Assembly: GCA_921293015.1 (NCBI GenBank)
Contig: OV121090.1
Location: forward strand, 4,588,001 to 4,652,000
Direction: 5' to 3'
Length of the DNA: 64,000 nt
Origin: Phorcus lineatus
Lineage: Eukaryota; Mollusca; Gastropoda; Trochida; Trochidae
The notes under the pieces are model-generated. The model saw only the letters and a program-made list of their open reading frames with translations, had not been told where the DNA came from and made no database searches. The number at the start of each line of letters is the position of its first letter. Position 1 is the first letter of the stretch. Position numbers and translations under genes: made by a program. Of the stretch, positions 22,970-33,532 are shown in pieces.

Positions 22970-25240
22970 AAACTCATATTCTCAAAAAATACATTAAGTA
23001 TCACTTTGCCTGTTGCCGTTATTTTGTATCTATCTTCAAAACACTAAATCCCATAAATAGTACGCCAGTGACTGTATAAAACAACAGATTCGTAATGTTC
23101 TCTCTCAAAGTCAGTTCTAAAAGTTCAACTGAATTGAAGAAATTGGTCAGGGTTCCAAAACTTTGGTAAGTGAATTTAACTTTAATGGGAAATGAGTTCC
23201 CGCCTGGTAAAGTATACAACCATGTTAGCTTTGCTGTAATTAATGTTGTGAGGACGTGACGTCAAGCAACGTAAACGTTTAACCAATGTACAGCTTATGA
23301 GGTCCGTGACTTGAAAAAATCTCATGTTTGTTGTCTTGGGAAAAAGTATGAGCTTTTAATTAAAAGTTTAGTTGTTCTTGGAGATTAAGAAATGCAAATC
23401 AATGTATTGGAGAATCAATTCCTTCAGATGAAGACCAAAATACCATACAGTTTCAATCCTAAGAAGGCAATATTTCACATGTCTCTTGAAAAGGAGTTCG
23501 CATACACAAGAGCAGCGCTTATGGTTTTGGTTTCTTACATCCATGTATGGCTACCATTAACAGCATTTCTTGCATGGCCAGACTGAATAAGTCAATGTGA
23601 AATGGTGAATTATTTCCGACTCTTCCTGCATTATAGCGGGAAAGTGGCCGAGATGTGCTTTGACGTTAACATGCACGTCCTTCGCGTTCATTTCATTGGT
23701 GTTATATTGGGGTTTTATTCTCATTTTCTAAAGGCCATTGCACGATTTAACATTGGAATTGACAATGTAGATGACCATCACGTGTGTTCTCTGTGAATTA
23801 GAGTTATCATACATGAAGAACTCCCTCCATTATTCAATAATCGGATTCACGTGACATCCGAAAATGTTTCCCATATACCGATGTGCTTTCAAATTCCCCT
23901 GAACCTTTAAATAAGATCTTTAAGTTCACTTCTTTGCATCTCCTCTGTTTCAATCGAATCTATTGACCAGGGGAAGATGTTAATTCTTTTGATGATAGAC
24001 AATATTCAACACGTTGTATGACTTCTTGCCAAACGTTGAAGTGGAATTGGTCAACAGGAAATGATCCCACGCGCATACAACGGTACCTGATGTTCATGCG
24101 AATGTTTTCCATGTAGAATGAATCATAATGAAACGAACACAATTTTAACATTTGTTTTCCTTTTATTGTAACCTTTATGACGTTCACTCGCATGCATTTG
24201 GCTTTATATATTTACAAATAACGTTTGCCATATATTTCAAAAAAGTTTTAATTCCCTGTATATCAAACTGATCGGTTATCAATCTGACAACAGAGCCGCT
24301 AGGACATTTAACTTGTGAGCAATATTTCAAAATGAGTACAAGTTATTGAGGCAACTAGAAACTGGAATATCAAGCTTTCTCCATTTCTTTCAAAAGATTC
24401 ATCGTCAGGACTCACTAGTACATGTACTGTTTTTGACAGAGTTCAATAACACGAATAACAATATATTAAATATTATCAACTTCCTAATGATTTAGATATC
24501 AAATATTTTTAACTTCTTAATAACCTACCTATCAAATCGTCTTAAATTGAGTATCCAAATTCTTAAGATCATCAGGGTATTCCATTAGCTTTTATCCTTT
24601 CTTTTGCTCTTATTGTCCCTGTCAAGCCGGTCTCTGTGTACCAAGCACATCAATGTTATCTTACAGGACATTGAGGTACTACTGCGTGGCGGCCTCTTCC
24701 TCAATATCGTTTCTGCGAAGGCAATTACACGAGAAGTAAGGCAATTTTAGCTGACAACTATTGACTGTTACTTCTTGATTGACTTCATACAACATGGAAT
24801 TGCTTTCGTAGCCTAAATAGGACCCTTTATTTCAGCTAGTGTGAGAACAGATATGTTGACATTGAGAAATATCATTATCAAATGATGACACCATGAAATA
24901 AAATAGGCTCCAACTCTTCAATGTGGACAAACATTGTGATTAATGTAGTTGACAGTGATCCTCAGACTGTATGCCTTGCTCATGTCTTCCGCTTTTCTGT
25001 GACTGAGTAATTCCTTATCGGACACTGTAGCTATCACGAACTCATATTTCAGGGTCTTCTTTGGCCGAGGGGTGTAAAACAAAAAAATATGTTGGTGCAT
25101 AATTGGAGTATATCTGTCTGGAGAAAAAAAGGAAATAAGAATCAGGGCGTGATCCCAGTGAAATTTATTTAGGGTTACAGGATACCGAAATAATAACAAT
25201 CATCGTTCCCTATAGCCAATAAGTTTGAACACAACATTTC
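22970..25240. other. Intergenic or intronic DNA, no supported gene
   Basis: Open frames of 60-93 codons (23,392-23,586 and 23,602-23,796 plus; 23,960-24,193 and 24,918-25,199 minus) have no known domain and no good flanking splice pairs. A TGACGTCA octamer lies at 23,257-23,264. Confidence 0.55.
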
Positions 25241-25244
25241 CGCT

Positions 25245-25770
25245 TTCTAGACCTTTCCTTCTAAATAAGATGACAAAATTGGTTCTAGCGCTTGGTCTTT
25301 GTGACCTTTATTAGGGGCCACCTGGTCACCAAATATTAATCATAATCTCCTGTAGAAAGCTTTTAGGCCTTTTCCTTCTAGAGAAACTATCAAAACTAGA
25401 TTTTAGGGCATTGTCGTTGAGACTCTTTTAAGAGAACACCTGTCACCAAAATCTATTAATAATCTCCTTTAGAGAAGTAGTGTTAACATAAAATGTCAGT
25501 TTCTAGGGCTTACGTATCAAGAGAAGACGAAAAGGGGTTTTCAGGGCGTGGCCCCTCTGGTCCTTATAATATACCACGGGGTCCCTAAATCTATATATGA
25601 TAATCATTTATTAGTCAAGAAGTCTGTACACAAGATTTTACGTTTCTAGAATCAGTGGTTCCAAAGAAGTCGAAAAAGAGCAAGGTATACGGGCGTATGA
25701 ACGGACGGTTGTACAATTCTACAATGAAAGGACGGACATCAGACGCCATGCCATGCCATAATTTCATAGT
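25245..25770 (+). repeat. Degenerate tandem repeat, period about 115-145
   Basis: Four units begin with related blocks: tttctagacctttccttcta (near 25,244), cttttaggccttttccttct (25,360), tttctagggcttacgtatca (25,499) and gtttctagaatcagtggttc (25,645). Each is followed by an a-rich 'agaagaygaaaa' block and then a 'ggtcaccaaat' or 'ggtccctaaat' block. The array ends in gaaaggacggacatcagacg and ccatgccatgccataat. I recall this kind of repeat, with its 'ggacggac…gacgccatgcca' ending, from mollusc genomes. It has no coding capacity. Confidence 0.7.
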
Positions 25771-25836
25771 GTTATCAATAAACATTGGACAACTACCTTA
25801 TCCGAGGGCTTGTGCAGCATGATTATCACCAATATA

Positions 25837-25976
25837 CAATTATAGACTGGTGACGAGGTCAATACCTGTTTTTATAGACCCGAGGAAAGCAATATTGACC
25901 TCGGACACCGAGGTCAATATTGCTTTCCTCGGGTCTATAAAAACAGGTATTGACCGAATTCACCAGTCCATAATTG
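25837..25976. repeat. Long fold-back with 47-bp perfect inner arms
   Basis: The arms are 25,837-25,904 and 25,908-25,976. The inner 47 bp of each arm (25,858-25,904 and 25,908-25,954) are perfect reverse complements, running from gtcaatacctg to gacctcgg. The loop is only aca. The outer 20 bp match apart from a few substitutions. The apex reads gacctcgg-aca-ccgaggtc. Three TGACGTCA octamers follow within 140 bases (26,065, 26,087 and 26,108). No open frame lies inside. I read it as a palindromic MITE-like element. Confidence 0.92.
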
Positions 25977-26064
25977 TTTTATTATGTTTCAAATTAGATA
26001 CGAAAGGAAAAGAAAAACTACAGTCATGAACAGCAATTTGGATCTATTCAACACGACGGTCAAA

Positions 26065-26115
26065 TGACGTCACGATAACAATACAATGACGTCATGTAAC
26101 AACGGTTTGACGTCA
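26065..26115. promoter_or_regulatory. Cluster of three TGACGTCA (CRE-like) octamers
   Basis: Perfect palindromic TGACGTCA sites lie at 26,065-26,072, 26,087-26,094 and 26,108-26,115. TGACGTCA is the consensus site of CREB/ATF bZIP factors. Three in 51 bases is far beyond chance in AT-rich DNA. They sit next to the fold-back at 25,837-25,976 and may be part of that element rather than a host promoter; no gene start is visible beside them. Confidence 0.55.
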
Positions 26116-26387
26116 TTATGTCTATGTCAAGTCAATATCACTTTTGGTCGGACTCGGAGTGAAGTCAATATGCTTTTCTGTCGACTGACACGTGACCGCT
26201 TCTCGACCAATCGGATCGCCGGAAAAATAAGCTTACATAATAATAGACCTTATTCGTACTTGAGTACGTGAGTTGGTATTAGGCCTTTTTACATATTGTC
26301 TGCGTATACTTAAAACTATTAAATCATTGTCTTTGACAATCACAGGTACATGTGTATTTGTCAGCATAACGGTTCCTAAATGTAATT

Positions 26388-26655
26388 GGGAGGAGGGAAA
26401 GCGCAGTGGTTAGCGCGTTCGGCTCCGGATCAAGAAGTCCGTGGTTCGAATCCCGCCAGAGGCTAGGCAACTTTCTCTGCGGTAGAGAACTATTTTACAC
26501 GCAATAAGGTTTGGGTACAATGATACACTGAATTTCAGCGTAGTACCACCCATGGTTCGCTAGTTCCAGCCGATAGTTTCTCCTTGCAATAATACTAGCA
26601 GATGTGATACAAGTGAAATACTCTTGAAAGCGGCGTTAAACCCCTCACCTCACCT
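26388..26655 (+). mobile_element. tRNA-derived SINE, near full length
   Basis: A tRNA-like head carries an A-box-like gcgcagtggttagcgcg (from 26,401) and a perfect B box ggttcgaatcc (26,443-26,453), the internal promoter of RNA polymerase III. The body follows (aactttctctgcggtagaga … ataatactagcag). The 3' end reads aagcggcgttaaacccctca followed by cctcacc, a tail type I recall from gastropod SINEs. It encodes no protein and would depend on a LINE for mobility. No clear target duplication could be found. Confidence 0.8.
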
Positions 26656-26659
26656 AAAT

Positions 26660-29600
26660 ATAACTGAAATTATTGACTAGCATTTTTTAAGTGCTGCAGC
26701 TATGTTACATCAATATTAGATACTAAGATGTATGTCTTAGTATGTCTTTCTTGAGCACATTGTCCATGTTACCGTAACCCGGCGAATCCGTATTCTTTGG
26801 GAGTTTTAAATCCCAATTGAGTCCCAGTACAATAGGAGTCAATTTGTAATTCAGCATTCTAAACGAGTTTTGAAAGCGGAGGCCTTTAACATGACAATCC
26901 TGACAGTCCGTGAATATATACATCTCTATGTAGACACTTTGGACACAGTGTTTACAACTCGTATCTTGAAATATAGTACATCGTGGCATATTTCCTTTTA
27001 TGTATCTCAATGTGACATCCAGACATGAACAAATCTTTATATCCATATCAGAATTCTGTGACACTCAATAACTCTCTACCTGCGGTCAATTATGCATGAT
27101 ACTGATTTTGATAAATTATTTTTACATTGATTCTAATGCATGTACAATATTTCCTATCCTTCCGGTATAATTTCGTATAATGAACTGAACTTAACTACTA
27201 TTCTTCATCAAACAATCAATGCCGTATCCTTTTTAAGATGACAACCACACATGACACTATCTTAAGGCCAGTTTTAGGATACATATGAGGTTCGTGCCGG
27301 CAGGTTATCATTTATGGATTCCGAGAACCAAGCATCAAGCAATTACCATTCATTATGTGATCAAGGTTTGTAATATGTATTTAGGAAATACCATATTTAA
27401 TGATAACCACATGGTACGAATTATATGAGAAAAAGACCCACAGCATTCGCGGAAAAGAGTGCAGCTTCTTTATTGATGTGAATGTATAAATACTTTATTA
27501 TCTTTCCAGAGACAGTTAATTATACGATAGGCGATTAAATCACACCGGATCGATATTGGTTTGGACGCGTGAGGGGTTGGAATAGTTTCCTACAGGCAAT
27601 CATCTTGTTATTACGTGTTGTACAAACAGAACGGACCGATATGGCCAAAGTCTGAAATTCAGTAAAACCCAGTTCCGGAGCTAGATCAGCAAATTCTTAG
27701 GAAATGTGGTTTATTTCTATTCGGATATTAATTTTGAACTATTTTCAATCTCATACATAAATATCATCGTGATGGTTAGTTTCCAAGTAAAAAAGATTTA
27801 TGTTATCAAGTCGGAAATAAATTACGAAAGTGTGCTGAGATTATAGCGATGAAATGTAGTTTGAATTTTTAACTCGTTAATTGATTCTGAAATCATTCGA
27901 CTAAAAGCATCAAATGGACGTGCGTTAAATCTGAAATGAGATATTATATCAATTTTCCCTCAGAGATTTGTTGACAATAGTCGGTTATATATTTATTTTG
28001 CGGACGAAGTTAAAAATCAATCGATTAAGTGAAGGTCTTAGACCTCGCGGGTACATATTTTTTTTAAATGTTCTCATCTTAGAAACAACATTGTACTTGA
28101 CGAGTTTGTTTGATATTGAGAGTAAAAAAACTCAGGCCCTGTTGTAGACCGATTGGCGAGTCAGTTATCATGATGGCGCTGAGAGCCTACGCGGTATTAT
28201 CACTGACAGGCCACGTGGTCACGTGCACTTGACTGGTTTGGTTCTATACTACTTTACCAGTTTTATCTTTTAATTAATCACCAAGTCCTGAAATCAATTG
28301 TGTCGGTTCCTCATCCACTTAAAAAGATAACATGAACAATTTGTAGAATATATCTATTCCCGAGTTGTAAAATCAAATTATTTAGTTTCGTTTTCATAAC
28401 TCATTTAACGCATTGCTTTGTACCAGGAGAAGTGTTGTTTTCATTATCGTTAAATTGGTGATACCTACATTTTAGACGTTGATGGAATTTTTACAGACGG
28501 GTAAACTTATGGATTTGTAAGTAATGGGTTTCAATTACGTATGTTATTTCAATCAAAAGCTTCCTGCGAATGTGAAATAATATTATCTTCCATATTTGTT
28601 ACATGGACTTTGCAACACAAATATACAGTATAGTTAACACTATCAAAATCATACAATAAACCATTGACAAAGATATCGAATGAAAATGCAAACAGTTTTC
28701 CACATTTTCTACAACACTTCACCACACGAGAATACATATACTTGACAAAATAAGTTAATAACATTAAAAGTTAATGATTAATAGTTCTTAAGGTCGTAAA
28801 CAAATAAAGAAATCATCATTTATAACTTTAAACTTTAAAATGTTCAGATGTTTTCTTTTGGCTGTCCGGTGCAGGCAAATACGATCTAAACATCGAGAAC
28901 TATTTTTAGCTTTGCATAGAGTATGGTCAATTTATTTAATTTTAAATGAAGAAATGGTTTCAGTCACTTGCCAATATCAACGGTTAATGATTCTAATAAC
29001 TTTCTTAAGCTGCATATTTTTTGTCAATCCATATTTATCAGTTTGAAGTACATCGATTAGTATATTTCATCTAGTCACTATCTTCATACATACACTTAAT
29101 ATTCAACACGAATAATAAACATTTGTATGTGTTTACACTTCGATTATTCACCACATAAATAAATTCATTCTTTTCACAATTGTATTCCCATCAGAGAAAA
29201 TATCTGGACAATTTTATTTCAACCAGACTTCAGTGGCATTACAGTATGGTTTTATGGTCAAACGTGTGCTCTTAATAATGAATAGTGAAACCTATATCGG
29301 TCATTACAACACGCTAACTTGCATGTCACCAGGATATCAAAGCCATCACGATGAACACGTGTGTAACTAGCTGTCTGATGCAAAAACGTCAATATCATAA
29401 ACCAACACGGCAAGACCTCTCTTCCTCTTACACGTTCATATAATGCAAGGCCACTCTCTCCAGGACTAATTTCTCCTGTATAGTATTAATGGATTCTCGT
29501 TGTAACAACGTGTAAAAGAATAGTATTTTCTGTGGTGCATAGATCTTGCTCGACAGCCATCATGTCCTAACACAACCTCCATCGATTCCTGTTTAGCTTT

Positions 29601-30469
29601 CTATGGAAAACCGGCTTTTACCACTTATCCCTGCGAAGGTGCATTGATTCGAAACGTTTGTTTCATAAGTACTGGTAGCGCTGCAGTCAACTTTTTAGAA
29701 TGGAGTTAAAGTGTCATAACAGTGCATTAACTGAACTTGTGAGAAAATTGCCTGAGTTCGTTGCTGTCATATTTCGACTTATTTGAGTGCAATTTCAGTA
29801 CATTGATGTTAAGACGGAATCACGACTTGCTTGACTAGGTATTTAAGGAAGTTTTTATGAGCCAGGAAAATCTTATCTAGTAACGATGCCTGCGTTGTTT
29901 GACACTGTCCTCTGTGTTCATTTCTCAAGACATTAAGTTTAATATGATTGTGCTTTCTGATACTAATACACCAGACAATTAAAATGAGAGAGATATGAAA
30001 CCCGGTGTCAAAACTTAATTAAACAGCAATATCCAATGTCCCCATAGCCAACGTTTAAGACACCAAAGCCAATTTGTATGATGTAAATTTGACATTTTGT
30101 CAACGATATACAAAATTAAAGGTTAGATTATGAAAACTTGATAGTGATGAGTCAATTCTTCAGGGATATAATTCTGTATTTAAAAAAAGAATATGGTCAG
30201 CATCACCAAGTAGACATCAAAGGATGCTGCAAAGAACATGTGACATTGCGTTGATGCCCAATCAATCTTGTAACATACTTATATATCCAGGAATATTAAC
30301 ATCACGTACAGTTGACACTTTTGATGCTAAAGCAGGCAACACGCATTGCTCGTTTTTTGTTATAACATTGGATCCCTGAAGCAGTGCATCTAATTATGAT
30401 ATATGAATAATAGGATCACAGATTGAAATTGTTCGTGTTAGTTTCAAAACATTAAAAAATGTATCTTAA
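26660..30469. other. Intergenic or intronic DNA, no supported gene
   Basis: The largest open frame (26,723-27,064 minus, 113 codons) is moderately cysteine-rich but has no recognisable domain and no clear splice sites. Others (28,549-28,764 minus, 28,840-29,046 plus) look like chance. I see no tandem array here. Confidence 0.5.
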
Positions 30470-30483
30470 TGATATCCTAATCC
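30470..30483 (+). repeat. Target-site duplication, 5' copy
   Basis: The 14 bases tgatatcctaatcc occur here and again at 31,068-31,081, exactly bracketing the truncated LINE. Confidence 0.88.
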
Positions 30484-30999
30484 TAATTAGCCAGGATGTT
30501 GGCAATACTGATTAAGCTAAGCCTTTATGATAATCTTAAACAGTGTTGGTATGCTTCTGTACAAAATTCTACTAAATGTTTAAATTACTGTCAATTTAAG
30601 ACACTCTTAAAGATTGAAAGATACTTGAATTGTGACATTCCTTTACACCTCAGATCTGCATTGTCAAAATTTAGATGTGGCAACTTTCATTTAGCAGTTG
30701 AAGTGGGTAGATATAATATAGTTAACCATAATGAGAGATAATGTTTATTTTGTAAATCGAATGATACTGACGTTGTTGAAGATGAGTTTCATGTTCTTTT
30801 GAAATGCCAACGTTTCTCTGAATTAAGATTAAGATATTTACAGAAACACTTGAAGGATCTTAATTCCATTGTAAATTTCAACAACATTTTAAAATCTGAT
30901 AATGACCTTATTATAAAAGACGTTTGTAATTTTCTATACCAGGTACTTACACATATAAGAAATGCTTCAGCTCAGCATGTGCACCAGGTTATGAATTAA
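30484..30999 (+). pseudogene. LINE ORF2 C-terminal remnant, one premature stop
   Basis: The frame runs from inside the insertion to a normal stop at 30,997-30,999 and is interrupted by a single TAA at 30,739-30,741. Before it, residues such as HLRSALSKFRCGNFHLAVEVGRY match the conserved 'LTKFR…LPVEVGR' region near the C-terminus of many invertebrate LINE ORF2 proteins. After the TAA comes a zinc-knuckle-like pattern, CLFC … EFHVLLKC (C-x2-C-x12-H-x4-C), which is the usual C-terminal motif of these proteins. The position of the stop suggests one base change from a tyrosine codon (inference). Endonuclease and reverse-transcriptase domains are missing because of 5' truncation, so the copy is not functional. 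Confidence 0.85.
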
Positions 31000-31067
31000 G
31001 GAAATGAATGTTAAATGGGCCTATGGCCTTTTACTGAATAAACTTGCAATTTGTCTGTCTGTCTGTC
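30484..31067 (+). mobile_element. 5'-truncated LINE (non-LTR retrotransposon) insertion
   Basis: The 584-bp insert contains only the C-terminal end of a LINE ORF2, a short 3' untranslated region with an AATAAA (31,037-31,042), and a terminal (tctg)n microsatellite tail. It is bounded by 14-bp direct duplications. 5' truncation, a simple repeat in place of poly(A) and a perfect target duplication are hallmarks of target-primed reverse transcription. The preserved duplication suggests a fairly recent insertion. The clade cannot be fixed without the reverse-transcriptase core. Confidence 0.88.
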
Positions 31068-31069
31068 TG
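31049..31069 (+). repeat. (TCTG)n 3' tail of the LINE
   Basis: Four to five tctg units end the insertion directly before the second target duplication, as in several invertebrate LINE clades with simple-repeat tails. Confidence 0.85.
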
Positions 31070-31081
31070 ATATCCTAATCC
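31068..31081 (+). repeat. Target-site duplication, 3' copy
   Basis: Identical to 30,470-30,483 over 14 bases; its first bases overlap ambiguously with the end of the tctg tail. Confidence 0.88.
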
Positions 31082-33490
31082 GATGTCAAATGATGCTAAT
31101 CTCCATTGTTGTGATTACCATCAACTGTTATCGGTAATTATATTACCTTTAAATCTCGTGACTCTGCATTAGAAACAAGGTCACGTGATTATCATCTTTT
31201 TACATACATGTACTTTCCAATATGCGTAACAACTCATATATCAGTAGTTCAGAAAGAAAAAATTATGCTTAAGAACTTTGCATACGATGTTTACTCTAAA
31301 TTCTCATTTTTTATAATTTCACTTTGAAAAAGTGATGTTGCCTTTGTCGGAGTGACAGGATGTGACCTTGCAACTTGCTACAAACTAGCTCTCAAAATAG
31401 ATGCATCGACATTGTCTATAACTTGCATCACCATCCGTTAAATCAACACAGGCACAGGGCGTAATCGGAGAAAAAGATAATACCACCTCAATCTTCAGAA
31501 ACTTCTATCCTAGTTACTTGCTTAATCTTGTATTACCTATTAGCATAATGTCTTTTGCGAGACACGCTAACACACAGTGACAAGTACGTACAGTCCGATA
31601 GATCACCGGGGTTTTATCTCCCACGCGACCCTTCATATAGCGTATTCACGGTATGATTGTATCACGGGATATTCGCTTCACACGGGCGTATCACTAACAT
31701 AATAATATATTTTCACATGAAACATGTTAGTGTTGTAAAACACCTGCAGTACGTACTATGACTCCTACTCTAAGATCTAATCTTCATATAGTAAATGAAT
31801 GTTGACTCACTTACCTCTTCATACGAAGGACAGTAAGAAACACCGACATTTTCAGTTTTAAGCATCATCTAAATAATTACATTAACTATTGGACATTGGG
31901 GTGTAACTGAACTTTGTTGAGTTTATTTGTCCGCTATTACAATAAATGTTCGGTGAATGACCTTACAATTCGGTACTTTGATTAAAACTAGACTTGTTGA
32001 CTATAGGTGCTATTCCATTTGTGTTATTTTGACCAACATGAGTGTTGACTTCTCGACATATCTACACTGGTGAAAAGGAAATATTTTAAATGGTTCAAGT
32101 CCTATAACCTTCGATAAGAAAAGGTAACTTATTACTGGATGTCGTTGGGTATTATTTGCTATAAAAAAGAGCTTTTATACGATTTATTCCTATTAATGAC
32201 TTTACCATGTCATGTTGATGACTTAATAATTACAAAAAGCTTCCAACGTTCACGGTTATGGTAAGCCATACCAAGGACCAATTAATCAAAGTTCTCCACA
32301 TTTATGTCGACCAGAACTGGTCATCATTATTTCACCTCCTATGGAAGGTAAGAGTGTAGGAGTGGATGCGTCAGTCTGTCGTCCAGTGGACAAAGCGCAT
32401 TGACCGGAATCGCAAATAACGTCACTTGAGCGGAGTGGACATTGTAACCACTAGACGAAGGCAAGGAGAACCTTTCCTCCAGTATATGACAGGAGTGCGT
32501 CCCAGAAACCATTCTAATCATGGACAGAGCGAGTGCAGCGCACACGATCCAATTCTCAATGTCACTCAATTTATCTCCAAATCTTATATCCTCCTTACAT
32601 CTATTGCTCGCCTTATTCAGGCCAATAATGAGCCACTACGTCTGGACAGTGTCCACTTGCTGGACAACAGGCTATGCTGGGCACACGTTTCTCTCTAACC
32701 GGTATTGATACATGCCTCTGAGTCTTTGATTTGGGCATTACTCCCACAATGAGCTCGTTGAACGGGTTTATGCTCGAAATATTGTCCGTGCATTGCGCCG
32801 TTCTTTAGGGAAGGTCACCACTTACTTAGGAGTGTTCGATTTTGGGTTTTAATTCCCAAAGGTACTGGACGTGTCTTTGGGCGTCTCTATTAAAGCTTGA
32901 GAGAGCGGGTCTAGACGATACATTTACCCCCGTACAATTAACTACAGAAAGCAAGGCAACACCTTAATGATAAGCTGCTCTTTGATGTAGTGAATCCGCG
33001 TCTATTATCAACAATTAGGTATTATTTCTGTGACGGCCCTACCATAATCACCCCGAAGCTCAGGGTTTCTTAGTGATTGCCTGCTTACAGAATCCTACTA
33101 TGAATATCCTCATTTCTTCAAAAGGCCGGGGTCAGAGTAGTTACTTTGAGTATCTTCGGTAAATGTGGTGATAAAATAAGTTATCGTCGTCGTCATTAGA
33201 ATAGCATTTAAACGGCAATATCACAGACGACGAAATTGCTAATTCTCCGATCACAGAAGTAAAGACGCTTTGAAAACTGTAATACGTTGATGGCCAAGCA
33301 TTTGTGCGACGACGAACAGCAATGATGTCTACTACTAAAAGTAACATTTCATGGATATAACACTTTCATTGAAGCAGAGAATGGTGATTGACTACTCGTA
33401 ACGTTACCTATATATATGGTTCAAGCATTTTGTCAGAGTTAATAATTTGAAAACTTATCCTTCGAGTCGTGGAATGCCTAGCATCATTAA
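31082..33490. other. Intergenic or intronic DNA, no supported gene
   Basis: Frames at 32,339-32,708 overlap on both strands without recognisable content. On the minus strand, 31,815-31,849 is a 12-residue ATG frame ending at a good donor (gaag|ag then gtaagt from 31,814), too short to call. Confidence 0.5.
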
Positions 33491-33492
33491 TG

Positions 33493-33531
<39 letters not shown>
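33493..33531 (+). repeat. (AAT)n microsatellite with repeat-derived flank
   Basis: About 13 AAT units are followed by gaatatttatatagcgcctg, a phrase I recall following AAT runs in dispersed marine-invertebrate repeats. The microsatellite may therefore mark the end of an old element. Confidence 0.7.

Positions 33532-33532
<1 letters not shown>

Noticed and set aside
26388-26463. A genuine tRNA gene
   Set aside because: A and B boxes are present, but no proper acceptor stem closes and the sequence continues into a SINE body and tail.
26723-27064. 113-codon minus-strand open frame with several cysteines
   Set aside because: I recognise no domain, the cysteine spacing fits no pattern I know, and no convincing splice sites or promoter accompany it.
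31815-31849. Minus-strand ATG frame (MSVFLTVLRMKR) ending at a good donor
   Set aside because: Twelve codons and a donor are too little; no leader, acceptor or partner exon could be seen.
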